A stretch of 64,000 nucleotides of DNA from Lampris incognitus. Its lineage: Eukaryota; Chordata; Actinopteri; Lampriformes; Lampridae. Of this stretch, positions 21,359 through 33,647 are shown piece by piece. The stretch is taken from the NCBI RefSeq assembly GCF_029633865.1, contig NC_079215.1, positions 47,801,786 through 47,865,785 on the forward strand, given 5' to 3'. The position numbers and the translations under genes are program-made. Below the pieces are notes generated by a model. It did no database searches and was not told the DNA's origin. It was given only the letters and a program-made list of their open reading frames with translations. Each line of letters begins with the position of its first letter. The stretch's first letter is position 1.

Positions 21359-21622
21359 AGCCTGCTTCCCATTAGCACCCCTACCTCCCCACTCCTGAAC
21401 CCTTTTCATTATACCCATTCTTTAAATTCCTCATGACCAGTGTTAATACCATCCAGGGAAATACTTTCACAAAATGCACATAGGCTGTATTTACAGTTGT
21501 ATTTTGTAGTTTATTTTATAGTTGTTATTCAGTTGTATTTACATCTGTCATTTTTGTTTGACATTTGTTTGTACATGTAGGGTGTGCACATCTTGTGAGC
21601 GGCATTGAGTCTAAATGTGCTG

Positions 21623-21628
21623 AATAAA
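21623..21628 (+). terminator. sumo2: sumo2 polyadenylation signal
   Basis: AATAAA lies 265 bp after the stop codon, followed by a GT-rich stretch (TTTGTCATGATGTATATGTTTT). A second AATAAA at 21776-21781 could be an alternative distal site. Confidence 0.6.
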
Positions 21629-22438
21629 ATTGGACCTTTGTCATGATGTATATGTTTTAGTTCCTAGGTTCTTGTTTGATTTTTATACTTAACTGAAATT
21701 TTGTTTCAGGGTTTTTTTTCTGTTTGGTAAACTTCTAAGATCATGGACATGTTCATTTTGAAAATTTACCATTGGAATAAAGTGAGTCTTTATGTATATA
21801 TATATAGAGAGAGATATGTTCCAATGTGGTATTGTTTTTTTTTTTTATGATTCAGGAACCTGGCCATGCACACTTTTTCAGAGCTAATTATATTACAAAA
21901 ATTGGAGAACATTTTTCTGAGAATATTGCAGTAAACTGATTAAAGATGCATAGCTAAATCATTTGCAGAATCAGACTCATTCTTGTTTCATCAGTGACAC
22001 TCTTAGTTGTTTTTAGGATATCTTAAGTCTCGCAGGAATTTAACAATCGACCCGTGTGTATTCGTTTACCAGATTTTGGAATATCCAGTCTATGCCTGTT
22101 CAAAGGGGTCTAGTGCTGATGCCTAAACTGCAGTGCTGACAGAGGTAGCCCTTACTATGAGTTTGCACAGGACATGCGGTCCAATCATACGTGATTGAGT
22201 CAACTCTAATCCAATGAGAGGAGCGAACCACTTCCTTCTGGGCGGCACTTAAACTGCAGACACGCCCTCCAAGCGCTGATGTTAGATAGTCGCCGCACAG
22301 CAGGTTGAAGAATATCTCTGGCTCCGCCGGCTTTAGAAAGCTATAATGAGATTGTGAAATATAGTCTTATGAGACTCGAGTTCGCGACGATAATTAAACA
22401 GTTAGATTTATCAACATTCCACTAGTTCCTTGTGTAAT

Positions 22439-22494
22439 ATGACGACGACCACGACATTTCAGGGAATGGAGCCCGGTGCTAGGAACAGCTCCAG
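22439..22494 (+). CDS. jpt1: Jupiter microtubule-associated homologue 1, coding exon 1
   Basis: Encodes MTTTTTFQGMEPGARNSSR and ends in phase 2 before GTAAAT. The poly-Thr start and the RNSSR end match HN1/JPT1 proteins, small disordered proteins with Jupiter repeats reported to associate with microtubules and act in cell-cycle and growth signalling. The exon is 1.1 kb downstream of the sumo2 stop on the same strand. The next exon is 35.5 kb away, an unusually long first intron built from repeats. The 3' end of the gene is not in the window. Confidence 0.9.
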
Positions 22495-23480
22495 GTAAAT
22501 CATGTCAATACGGTCATGTTGAACCTCCGGGATCCGTGTGGCTACAGACATATGATGTAGCTTGGTTTACTTAATAATATTCCAAACATCTTTTGTGTTG
22601 ACCTGTGTCCACGGGGTCGACCGTCATACAGTCTTGCCGATTACCCAGAAATGATTAATTGAGGTCGGGTAAAAGCTAGTTACCACACCTTTCCCAATGC
22701 ATTAATATGGATAGACCATTCTCTGCCTCTAACGTTACCTGTTAAGCGTATTGCCTCCCTTTTGTGGAGCTCAAGCTCATCTTTACCTTCTATTTGTCGG
22801 TACCCGATGACATGGTTAACTGACTGACCCATTTCGTGGGTAATGGTGACGTTCATGTCACATTAAGCATGTACGCAGGCCTCGGCCGATTTTTTTCTTT
22901 TTTTTTTTCTTCCTTTTTTTTCTCCCCGTTCTGCTGCCTTTATCTGTTGGAGAGCGAGAGGGCCCCTGCAAAGCAATGATCGTGGAGGTTCCATGTCGAC
23001 AGTGGACATCAGCAAATTTTATAGTTGGGTGGGGCCCCGGTGGATTTAGAAAACACACATCTCACCACGTTTTGTATTTGACAAATAGAGAAAACAGTTA
23101 TTTGCATTTTCTCTCATTCAGAAAATTAAGCCGTGCATTTTTCATGCTGCCACTTTGCTGTATCAACTCCTTAATTTTGATGTAATGCTTTATTTCCCTA
23201 GGTTGGACAGCGTCTGCTAATGACAGTCGGGTGTCTGAAAAATTATGCACTTGATTTCACTTACATGTCAGCCCTTAACACCTTTCAGTGTCCCTTTCTT
23301 GGCTGCCCTGTATTTTTAAAGGAATACAAGCCACTTAGAAATTGTGAAATGAACCAGGGAATGGGTCAGTATGATAAGGATTTTGGGTTTACTCATCATT
23401 TAGCTGAGATGTCATTGTGGGATGGCCGCATCAACCTGTCAGAGTAGTACAAGAGATGCCCACGTTGTCTGATCAGTGTT
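22495..23480 (+). other. jpt1: Start of jpt1 intron 1, no recognised element
   Basis: Begins with the donor GTAAAT. It contains a T-rich tract at 22890-22925 and otherwise unremarkable sequence; the short frames here look like chance. Confidence 0.5.
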
Positions 23481-23486
23481 ATCAAT

Positions 23487-24350
23487 ATATCAAATCAAAG
23501 TTTGTCAGATGCACAGTGTAATGCACAGAATTCTCTTAACACAAAACAAGGGTGGGAATATATACAAGGTGACATACAATTTGATAAATGGAGTAATGAA
23601 ACCTTGTGCACAGTCATGGCGATAATGATACTATGACCTAACATATTTTTATTAATGGCTATTATTTAACAAGGTTAGATATAAGCTCAACGTGGAACAC
23701 CAGTGCAGATATGACCAAATATTAATGTTGTGCACGAATAGCAGACGAGATGGTGTCTTAAGGTGCTGTAATTTAGGCAAAGGCTATAGGGTGGCAGTGC
23801 AACGTGGGCGGCGGGCACAGACTTCAGCAGTTTTGTGGGTTTTGTGCAGAAACTATCATGGTCCAGAAGCTGGTACCAGTTTCTGTACTGTAGCAGGGAA
23901 AAGAGTTTGTTAATGGATTGGCTAGAGTCTCTGATATTGGACTGGGCATTCTTCATCCATCTCCTGGAGTAAATATTGTGCATGGCCGATAACTCGTTGC
24001 CTGTGGTGAGCTGTGCTGATTCCAGCTCCCTTCTAAGGTGGTGATGCAACCAGACAGGATATTCTCAGTGGAGTCTTTGTTGAAGTTGGTCAGGATTTGG
24101 GGGAGCATGCCAAACTTCTGCAGCCCACAGAGGAATGATGAGCCCTGCTGTGGCGTTTTGACCACAATCTTGATATGGTGAGACCAGGTTAACTCCTCAT
24201 TGCTGTTTACGCCCAAGAATCTTAAACTGCTGACACTCTCAATGGCAGCCTCATTGATGTGGATAGGAGTGTGTCCACCTCCTTCCTCTCTGCCGTGTCC
24301 TGTAGTCCACAATCATCCCCTTTTGGCTTGTTGATGTTGAGAGAGATTGT
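23487..24350 (-). pseudogene. Jockey-group LINE (Rex1/L2-like) reverse transcriptase end
   Basis: The minus frame 24312-23953 encodes HTPIHINEAAIESVSSLRFL followed by GV and LTWSHH, the conserved segment after the palm. The frame 24049-23687 continues with LFSLLQ and further C-terminal remains. Stops and small frameshifts are present. The 3' tail is near 23487-23550. It is 5'-truncated. Confidence 0.65.
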
Positions 24351-24477
24351 TATTTTGGCACAAGGGCGGGAACTGACAATTATTTTGATTATTGTTTAAC
24401 CATTTGGCCTATAAAATATAAAAATTATAACCAATACCTGTCACAAGTTCGCAGAGCCCCAAAGTGGTCTTAAAACT

Positions 24478-25676
24478 AGGGATTGGCCGATATTTGTTAT
24501 TTTTCATATTATCGTTATCGGCATATTTTTGTAGCCGGCCAGTTTTTTTAATCGCATATTGAAAATGTTTATTATTTTCTTACATACAGAAAAAAAGGTT
24601 TTGAAACAATCATATGAAGAGGAGAGATGTGAAACGAGGAGAAAGGGGAAACCTGTAGAAAAACGGCAAGCAAGTATTGTCAGGGTGTGTGTTAAAAAGC
24701 ATAACTACAGCATTATCAGGAGTAAAATATATTAGACACTCCAGTCAATGCAGCAATCAAATTTCGCTGGACATTAGATTGTTAGATTGTTGTCAGATAT
24801 TGCCTTGAACATCAGCACTACATACATATTTTCATGTAAAGGCAGCCTTGTGTTGGGGTTTGTGTTGTTGTAAATTTTGGCACATTTCTTGCATTTACTG
24901 CAACTTGACCCCAAATATTGGCCCTAAATATCGGCTATCAGCCTCCATAACTAACTCCATAACTACATTCTCTCAACCACAGAACATCCATCTGGTTCTG
25001 CTGATGTGCAGCATAATAATGTGCATTGCATAGGTGCACTTATGCGAAGGAATATGGACATTCTGCGGTTGAGAGAATGTAGTTCCACATGGGAGGGTTT
25101 TGTCCGTGTCCCATTCTTCAACTTTTGTGTCGGCTACTCCTGCTGAATCTCCAAACTGGGAGCGCACAGACTCCCATCTACTGCAGGTAATACACTGACT
25201 ATTGATAAGTACCTCATGCAACCCCGCTTCAAAAAACCTGAACTATCACTTTAAAGATAAGAGAAAGGGAACATAATGACAGTAATGTACATTTTTCCAT
25301 TCAGTTCAGTCAAAGCCTGCTGGGAGCACTTTAACCAATTTATGTGGAATATTTTAATATTGTAATTATTGTAATTATTCAGTTTGATCAAGTTTCATGT
25401 TTTGGAAGTTTTTTAATTTTCGATTAAAAAAGAATTCCACTCAGATTGTTATCTAGTGCCTTGAACATTGTGCACTTTATTTGTTCAAATATGTTCTGTT
25501 TTATACAAAATTCAATCAAACATATGTTCCTTTAAAGGCAATCTTGTGTTGGGGTTTGTGTCGCTGTAAATTTTGGCACAATGTTTTCTTACATTTACTG
25601 CAACTGAATATCGGCCCCAAATATCAGTTATTGGCCATCATAACTTACCGATAATCGATATCGGTATCGACCCTGG
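24478..25676. mobile_element. DNA transposon remnant with CCGATAT-type ends
   Basis: The left end AGGGATTGGCCGATATTTG and, on the opposite strand, the right end AGGGTCGATACCGATATCG share the AGGG..CGATAT style of a widespread fish hAT-like non-autonomous repeat. The interior has two similar blocks (TCTTGTGTTGGGGTTTGTG near 24850 and 25545) and a hairpin-like pair near 24973-25080 (ACATTCTCTCAACC / GGTTGAGAGAATGT). No transposase is visible. Confidence 0.4.
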
Positions 25677-25699
25677 AAAAAAACCAAAAAAAACCAAAA

Positions 25700-26205
25700 C
25701 AAAACATATCAGTCACCCCCTACTTAAAACTGTTGACAAAGTATGACCAGCAGCCAAAAGCCCTCTTGATTTTTATAATGATATGAACTGAATTTGACAA
25801 ATGCAAAAATAACTTGGTGTTTGTGAAGCTGTAACCAGTAACTGTTAATTTTTACTCTACTAAAATGATAAATATTTCAGCAATAGTGCTACCAAACCGC
25901 CAGGACTTCAACCTCTTTTCTGTGGGTTCACTTGTCACCATCTGTGATCAGGCCGATGATTATGTTGTCATAGGCAATGATGGTGTTGGAGCAAGAGCCA
26001 CTTGGCCACCCAGTTGCTAGTGCACCAGCTCCACTTTTGGACAACTCTTTTTTTATCGATAATTTGTTCTTGCGTTCGAGTGAACCCATTCTTGGCCATC
26101 ACTTCTACTAATTCACCATACAGCTTACTCTTTCTCGTGCTACTTTTTCCTGAAACTCGGGAGATGCCTATATAACAACCAAACACTGATTTCCTCAGCT
26201 AACAA
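25700..26205. other. jpt1: Unassigned intronic stretch
   Basis: A short minus frame (26186-25968, containing KLYGELVEVMAKNGFTRTQ) resembles the Myb/SANT-like DNA-binding part of transposon-associated proteins, but it is too short to assign. Confidence 0.3.
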
Positions 26206-26545
26206 CGACAACAGTCGACTAAAGGGTCCGACCCGTTAGCCAAGGGCTAACATGTCTATTTATTCGTGCACGTTACATTACCCCCCTACTTCGGGAAGTG
26301 CGTCCCCGCGCTTCAGCATATCGGCTCCCTCATGCCTCTGGGCGCACATGCTTCCGATGACCTCACGGTCTCACCATCCCACTTCTGACACCAATGCAGC
26401 GAATTAGGAGGGCAGCCTGGGAACCGCCACAGCCGGGACGCGAACCCGTGTCTCCCGCACTGCGGGCGACAACGTTATCCAGTTGACTAAAGGGTCCGAC
26501 CCGTTAGCCAAGGGCTAACGCGTCTACTTATTCGTGCATGTTACA
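26206..26545 (-). mobile_element. TRIM-type short LTR element, second family, one LTR truncated
   Basis: A complete LTR of 151 bp (26395-26545; on the minus strand TGTAACATGCACG to TTCGCTGCA) is followed after one base by TGGTGTCAGAAGTGGGAT, complementary to a tRNA-Leu 3' end different from that used by the first family. The interior is 117 bp and ends in a purine tract (AGTAGGGGGGTAA) before a truncated 3' LTR (26206-26277). The LTR contains a tRNA-like unit with a near A box, an arm GCGGGAGAC and B-box-like GGTTCGCGTCCC. No coding sequence. Confidence 0.75.
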
Positions 26546-26679
26546 CTTTTTTTCATAATTCCTGCCTAGCAGCTAGTTTGGCCTACCTTCAAACAAGGTT
26601 CGGTAAAGTGGACTCAATCAAAGCTAGGTAGATGGGTCACAGATTTTGGTACAATACCGGGAAGTTTGGATAGTGCATA

Positions 26680-27050
26680 TTGCCATGATGAGAAGACGCT
26701 GTTTTCTTTGGTGCAAAGGCAAATGCATGTTGTATGGATTTCCAAAGGAAAACGAAAGGAAGAATCAGTGGTTAAAATTCCCTTTTAACAATATTCCTCA
26801 GCAATATATTCCCAAACTTTAATTGTGTCCATTCATGTTACCGAGGACTGCTTCCTGAACTGGGGACAGTTCAAAGCTGGATTTTCGATTTGTTTGCCTT
26901 CCCTAAAAAAAAAAGCACCACTGGACACATTGCACATGACACAAAGCAACATTGGATAGTTTCCTTTTTCAGGCCAACAACAGCCATATGCTGACGCATT
27001 TGTTTGTTCACGCAATATTCACAGAGGACTCTTTCCAACTGAACTGGTTT
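26680..27050 (+). pseudogene. THAP-like domain remnant (two half-domains)
   Basis: Starts MRRRCFLWCKGK, then LYGFPKENERKNQWLKFPFN and the following Cys-rich segment, a pattern like THAP zinc fingers (FPk..R..W..f). After stops a second related block ends with NSHMLTHLFVHA and FTEDSF. The copy is broken. It faces a similar minus-strand copy at 27711-28420. Confidence 0.45.
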
Positions 27051-27710
27051 TAGCTGTCTTTATAAGCCCCCCCCCCAAAAGCCCACTGCTTTCTTCTGAT
27101 TGGCCAACTTCCGGATGCCTGCCGAGGAGGCAGCACCCAGTGCATGTGAGCCCCACCTCATCCTCTTAACGGTGTAGTCGGTTCCATAATCTAACTTTAA
27201 ACCTACCAAGTAACATAATTGCTTGTTCCTGATTGGAAATGGCAACTTCTCAAGTCTATCTGTACATGTTCAAGCCCAAATACAATCCGGAATATGAGAG
27301 TGGACAGCATGAACAGCCGCAGCAACAAAGATTACAGCAGGACAGCTTTGATAAATCACCTGATTACTGTGGGACATAACAGTGGATTTAGTCTTTCAGT
27401 CACAAGCTGTATATAATTTTTTTTATTCTATATATGCCCCTGTTATTCGGTGTACATGTGGCAGATGTGCTAAAATGTTGACTGAAGTGGAAAGCGTCTG
27501 CTGTCAGGAAATAACCAAGTTTACGTAGCTAGTAAATTGTTATTCTGCTGTCACATGCCATATGCTGGAGTACATTAAATGCCTATAATACTACTCAAGT
27601 AGACTGTTTGTGAGAACATTTACATACATTTACCAGGAAGATCATAGTTTGACAGGGTTTTGGCTTGGAATATCTTTGCTTGAGCATAACTGCTTTTGGA
27701 ATTATAAAAA

Positions 27711-28420
27711 TTATTGTTGATTGATTATTACTTGAAAAAATTTTGTGTTTTGGGGGATGGTGACATTTATCCTCAGCAGTTGTGAAAACACCACAATTGT
27801 GAGTGGATATGGTTGAAATAAAGGCATAGCTATATCTGGCTGCTCGGTGCATGGCTGTATTATGTGCAAATCACTGTTAGCTCCCGAAATAACATTAGCT
27901 ACATTGTATACACCCATGGTCTGCACTAAAACTGTATTCACAAACCTTTTGGTCCAATTATCAAAACAAGACAAATATTTCAGTGATATGTTACTTACAG
28001 CTGGTACTTCTGACTCCTCAACACGGCCCGTTACAGATGGAACAGCCCCATCTTTTAGTACCACCCTAGCCAAAACTCTGGCTTCATACTGGGCTCTGTT
28101 GAAAGAGTCCTCTGTTAAGTGGCGTGAACAAACAAACATGTTGGCATATGGCTGTTGTTGGCCCGAAAAAAGAAACTGTATCCAATGTTGTCTGGTGCTT
28201 TCTTCATTAGGAAAGGCAAACAAATCAAAACTCCAGTGTTGAACTGTGCCTGGTTCAGAAAGCAGTCCTTGGTAAAGTGAAGGGGACACAATAAAAGGCC
28301 GGGGTTGTACTCCTGAGGAATAGTGGTAAAAAGGAATTTTAACCACTGATCTTTATTTCGTCTTCCTTTGGAAGTCCATACAAAGGGAATTTGCCTTTGC
28401 ACCGAAGAAAATAGCATTTA
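27711..28420 (-). pseudogene. THAP-like tandem domains, facing the 26680 copy
   Basis: The frame 28417-28115 contains KDQWLKFLFTTIPQEYNPGL then CPLHFTKDCF. The overlapping frame 28346-27711 contains FAFPNEESTRQHWIQFLFSG, VCSRHLTEDSF and VLKDGAVPSV. Two successive FP..W....C..H units look like duplicated THAP-type DNA-binding domains. Conserved flanking phrases (CAACAACAGCCATATG) occur inverted in the 26680 copy, so the pair may be two halves of one DNA transposon or an inverted duplication. The function of this family is not known to me. Confidence 0.45.
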
Positions 28421-28439
28421 TCGACTTTGTGATATGCAC

Positions 28440-29205
28440 TAACTAAACTCTTCCAGGCTTCTGCTGTATCCAACTTCGTTCGAGTCCTCCTGCCTCTGCT
28501 TTACCTAAGTTGTTTGAGGGTGGGCCAAACAAGCAGCAAGGTGAGCATTATGAAAATGTGTTACATAGCAACATAGATAAGTAACGAAAGAAAATGCTGG
28601 ACTACAAACGAGGTTTTTCAGGCAACATTTTCTGTTGAAGAAAATGACTTGCTTTGGCGTGGACTTTGGGCTCTGCAGACATTTTACATGCACCTCCCAG
28701 CTATATAACACACTAAAGGAAAGGGGAACCCCCCCTCAAAAGCATGATATGGCCTCTTTAATTAATTACTTTTCATGGGGCATAGATTGGGAAAGGTTGT
28801 AGTCTACATGGGTACTTCATTCACATTAGCCTACTTTCTTTCACCCTGTGCACCAATTGTCGCTTATAAATAGGCATCTCTTTTCAACCCGTGTGTTATC
28901 ATCGTGGCTGGGTGACTGTAATGAAACTTTCATCATCTGCTCCAAGTGTTTGTTCGTGAGTTACCGCAGTTAAAAAATACAATGGCCGAGAAAGACTGTA
29001 CATAGTATATGCATTCCTGATTGTCGTTCTGCATCAACCTTCCTCCTTCGAGAGAAAGACATTATTGAATGATTCAAACTAAAGGCCAGGTCAGCCATTG
29101 ATCGTTTTGTGCTTTTGAGGAGTGCATGGTTTTGAGAGAAGTTTTCCTTCAGGGCTTTCTGGCAGAAAGCTGTTAGATGGGACTGTTGGTCTAAGCCCCT
29201 CCCTG
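28440..29205. other. jpt1: No recognised feature
   Basis: Intronic sequence with only short chance frames; a minus frame at 28711-28505 has no recognisable motif. Confidence 0.4.
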
Positions 29206-29209
29206 AGCA

Positions 29210-31796
29210 TTGTGTCCGAATGGTACGCCCCAGCAGGAAAGAGGGATTGGGGTGTTACGTTATATTAATGCGACTACAATAAAGCAGTCATGCGTTGTAC
29301 ATATGCTGCAGTCTCCACTGTGATTATTTACACAAACATTGTGTCAGAAGTGGAAGAAACCCGAAAGTAAATGCGTGCCAAGTTGACATGCTCCACAGTG
29401 GCATCAGTGACATCGCCAGCGAGAAGAGAAAAAGGAAAATAATAGGAAAGAAAATACCATGCTAGCAGCAGACTAACTAGGCTAACAACAATAAATAAAC
29501 TCCCAACAACGATAACTAGGCTAACATCACGGCGTAAAAGCATCCCGCCACCTGAGGAGATGAAAATGACTGGCTATCTCACAAGTAACTAGGACAAATT
29601 TAGAGTGGATTTTGAAGACTATACACTGGCATCGGGATTGAAGGACAAACCAGCTGAAGTGCAGGCAGCAACCTTGCAGAGAGTGATGGGCAGGGAATGC
29701 CGTCATATGATTGAAAGAGAAACTTTCAATCATATACGACGTATAATCATATAAACTTTCAAAGAAATAGATTAGATCCCAGAGAAACTGAGGATCTGCA
29801 TTGAGCCCAAGGCACTCAATCAAGCTTTGAGGAGGTGTCATTACATAATGCCAACCCTTAAGGATGTGCTATATAAGCTGCCAAAGGCTCGCATCTTCAC
29901 CCTTGTCGATGCACGTGATGCCTTCCTGCAATGTAACTAGTTTACATTGAGGACAGCAGTTACATGACCACGTTCTGGACACCTTGGGACAGAAAGCGCT
30001 GGTTGAAGCTGCCATTTGGTGTATCTGTGGCCCCTGAAATACACCAGCAAAAACAGCATGAATTACTGGCAGGGCTCAGTAGTGTGGAACCCATCGCAGA
30101 TGACATACTAATAGTTGGCTGTGGAGAGACAGATGAGGACACCATACAGGATCGTGACACAAAGATGATAGCACTTATGGGGAGGTGCAGAGAGGTCAAA
30201 CTGAGACTGAGTCTAAAAAAGCTACCATTCAAGGTTAAAGAGGTCAAGTTTCATGGGCACATTCTGTCGGCAGAGGGACTCGGGGCAGACCCGGAAAAAA
30301 TCAGGGCAGTCCAGGAAATGCCCCACCCCACAGACACCAAGGTAGTGCAACGGTTCATAAGCTTTTGACCTACCTCGCAATGCTCATGCCACGCCTTTCT
30401 GAGGTGTGTGAGCGGCTACGGAGACTAGTAGACAAGGATGTGACATGGTACTGGCTACCCAAGCACGAAGCAGCAGTTGAGGAAATCAAGCAACTGGTCA
30501 CAGCAGCCCCGATCCTGAGGTATTATGACGTGACCAAGCCAGTAACCATACAGAGTGATGCAAGTCAGAAAGGACTTGACTGTTGTGTACCACAGGAAGG
30601 TCAGCCAGTTGTGTTTTCATCCCAAGCATTAACACCAACAGAATAAAATTATGCGCAGATCGAAAGGAGTGCCTGGGCATTGTGTTCGCATGCCAGTGCT
30701 TCCTCTGTTATCTTTGTGGGAGAGGGGAGATCACAGGAAAAACAGACCAAAAGCTACTTGTCTATCTTTAACAAGCCCCTCCTCAGCATACCCAAGTGGC
30801 TCCAGAGCATGTTGCTCACACTTCAGAACTACAGCTTCAAGGAAGTGTACAAGCCAGGCTCGGCCGGACATGCACATTAACAACAAACTGAGCAGAGCCA
30901 CAGCACCATCAAAGAAAACAGACACAGCATACATACGTCATACAGTTTTTAATCTACAGAGGGCACAAGAGGACACTGAACAGATAAATCAAGCTGATTA
31001 CCTAAATGTCACCAGCCAGCGCCTTATTCAGACCAGGAAGCATACTGAGGGAGATGAAAACCTCCAGATAGAGAAAGTGGTAGTGCTACGGGGGTGGCCG
31101 GACCACCGAGAGGAAACTCCCCTAGCAATCACAGAATACTGGTCAATCCGGGATGAGATCAGTGCACAAGATGGAGTGCTTTTCAAAAGTCAACGAGTGA
31201 TGATTCCAAAATCACTGCGTGCAGAAATGCTGAGACACATCCACGCCAGTCATATAGGAGGTGAAGCATGCTACAGACAGGTCAGAGACACACTGTACTG
31301 GCCCAACATGCAAGATGAGATCAAGGCCTATATGAGCCAGTGCTCAGCATGCAATGAATACTCACATGAACAACAGCGAGAACGAATGATGTCACATGCA
31401 CTCCCCACATGGCCATAGCACATCCTTAGCATGGACCTGTTCAGACAAGCAGGCGAAGACTTTCTGCTCATGGTAGACTATTACTCAGATTTCTGGGAAA
31501 TAGAGCTGCTCCCAGATCTCTCAGCAGAAACCACAGTACTGAGGTGCAAAGCCCAATTTGCACGGCACGGGCAGCCTGACGGGGTGATTACAGACTGTGA
31601 ATCCCAGTTTGGCTGTGAATTATTCAGGAAGGTTGTGAAGGAATTGGATTTTGAACATGTTATATCATCAATCAGACACCTGAAGTCTAATGGGAAAGCT
31701 GAGTCGGCTGTGAAGAAAGTAAAAAAAAAACTGCAAGAAATTTGTGAAGGTATTATTGGTGCAAAACAACTGAGCACCTGTGACTGGAATTTGTAG
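29210..31796 (+). mobile_element. Ty3/gypsy element, degraded, internally deleted
   Basis: TTGTGTCAGAAGTGGAAG at 29340 looks like a primer-binding site, so a 5' LTR probably ends just before it. A gag start follows (PPPEEMKMTGYL near 29535 and VQAATLQRVMGREC near 29665). The protease region is deleted. Reverse transcriptase resumes near 29780 (ICIEPKALNQAL, TLVDARDAFLQC), with EPIADDILIVGCG in place of the usual YxDD start. RNase H, the integrase zinc region (HIGGEACYRQ ... CSACNE) and the core with SDFWEIELLPD, TDCESQF and NGKAESAV follow in shifting frames. It is closely related to 45745-50623. It stops at the palindrome at 31745. Confidence 0.75.
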
Positions 31797-33647
31797 TTGT
31801 AGAATATAGTTACACGTGTGTATCAGTAAATATGAAGTCACAGAGAAAAAGTTGCAAACTTGTAGAATGTTTTTCTCTCCCACAAACACAACACAAAAGT
31901 TACACCTTCTCAAATTCTTCATTGCAGGTGCACAAATCCTATTCTACAAATCACAAATTAAGCAACTCATACACTCACATTTTGGCTACAGTTGCTGCAG
32001 TGAATATGGTGCAAAACACATTCACACACCTGTATCAAACAATGTGAAGTCATGGACAAAATTTGCGCATCCGCAAATCAGTATGTGAATTCATGCAATG
32101 AGAGTTGCACACCTGTAAAATATTTTCTCACAAATACTTTTTTTTTTCTTGGATATTCTTCTAGCACACACACAAGTCATTAACTAAAACTGCTTGAATC
32201 TGCCGCTACAAATCTCAAATGCTGTTTTTTCACTCACAAATTACAAGTTCTGTGCGCTCTCACTTTTGCACCAAATATCTCAGTGGTGCAAAATAATTTT
32301 GATGATTTGTGCTTCTGTAGAGCCAGGGGCGGGTACTGTTCAGAGATCACAGAACCCTTTTGGCCACTCAAATTAGCTCATTTGGGTGCCTGTCTCAGTC
32401 TTGGCGCTGCTTGACACCCTAACGAGAGAGAGAGGGGAAAAAAAAACACCACAGCCTCCATCCAATCTCCAGAGTCCCAACTCAGGAGGAGCTGGCACCT
32501 GATGTTTAAGGTATTTTTTCTGATATCACCCACCATTATACTTTTGTTAATACTTTAAATATGCACGCTGGTCAGCTAAATTGGTATGCAATGTTTCTTA
32601 GTTAGGTTTAGCTACTCTGGCTTCCCCGAAAGGTAAGCTAGCTATCTATTTAACAAATTACTCATTACACTGTTAACGTTACGTTAGCTTGCTATCCAAT
32701 TGTCTCTAGCTAGTCGGCAAAAGATACCCTTGTACTATGTGCATTGATTCCTTACCTAGCTACCTTTCGGGGAAGCCAGAGGAGCTAAACCTAACAAAAC
32801 ATTGATTAGCCTACCAACATAGCTGACCAGCGTGCATATTTAAAGTATTAACAAAAGTGTAATGATGGGTGATATCAGAAAACATACTTTAAACATCAGG
32901 TGCCAGCTCCTCCTGAGTCGGGATTCTGGAGATTGGATGGAGGCTGTGGTGTTTTTTTCCCTCTCTCTCGTTAGGGTGCCAAGTGGCCCCAAGACTGAGA
33001 CAGGTGCCCAAACGAGCTCCTTTGAGTGGCCAAAAGGGTTTTGTGATCTCTGAACAGTGCCCGCCCCTGGCTCTACAGATGCACAAATAATCAAATCCAT
33101 TTTGCACCACTGAGATATTTGGTGCAAAAGTGAGAGCACGTGGAACTTGTAATTTGTGAGCGAAAAAACAGTATTTGAGACTTGTAGCAGCAGATTCAAG
33201 CAGTTTTTGTTAATGACTTGTGTTTGTGCTAGAAAAATATCCAAGAAAAAAAAGTATTTGTGAGAAAATATTCTACAGGTGTGCAACTCTCATTGCACGA
33301 ATTCACATACTGATTTGCGGATGTGCAAATTTTGTCCATGACTTCACATTGTTTGATACGGTTGTGTGAATGTGTTTTGCACCATATTCACTGCAGCAAC
33401 TGCAGCAAAAAATGTGAGTGTGTGAGTTTCTTAATTTGTGATTTGTAGAATGGGATTTGTGCACCTGCAATGAAGAATTTGAGAAGGTGTAACTTTTGTG
33501 TTGTGTTTGTGGGAGAGAAAAAAATTCTACAAGTTTGCAATTTTTTCTCTGTGACTTCAAATTTACTGATACATGTGTAACTATTTTCTACAACTACAAA
33601 TTCCACTGTCACAGGTGCTCAGTTGTTTTGCACCAATAATACCTTCA
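31745..33647. mobile_element. 1.9-kb palindromic foldback element
   Basis: The left arm 31745 to about 32640 and the right arm about 32757-33647 are inverted copies (outer end TGAAGGTATTATTGGTGC; inner end CCCCGAAAGGTA / TACCTTTCGGGG) around a loop of about 115 bp. Small substitutions and short indels separate the arms. Both arms show the same long open frames in opposite directions without recognisable motifs, so they are unlikely to be genes. It lies between a gypsy integrase fragment and a Penelope-like fragment. The family is not recognised. Confidence 0.85.

Noticed and set aside
32840-33612. Protein-coding frames of 60-148 codons in the palindrome
   Set aside because: The same peptides appear from both arms in opposite orientation without conserved motifs, which follows from the inverted repeat and not from selection.
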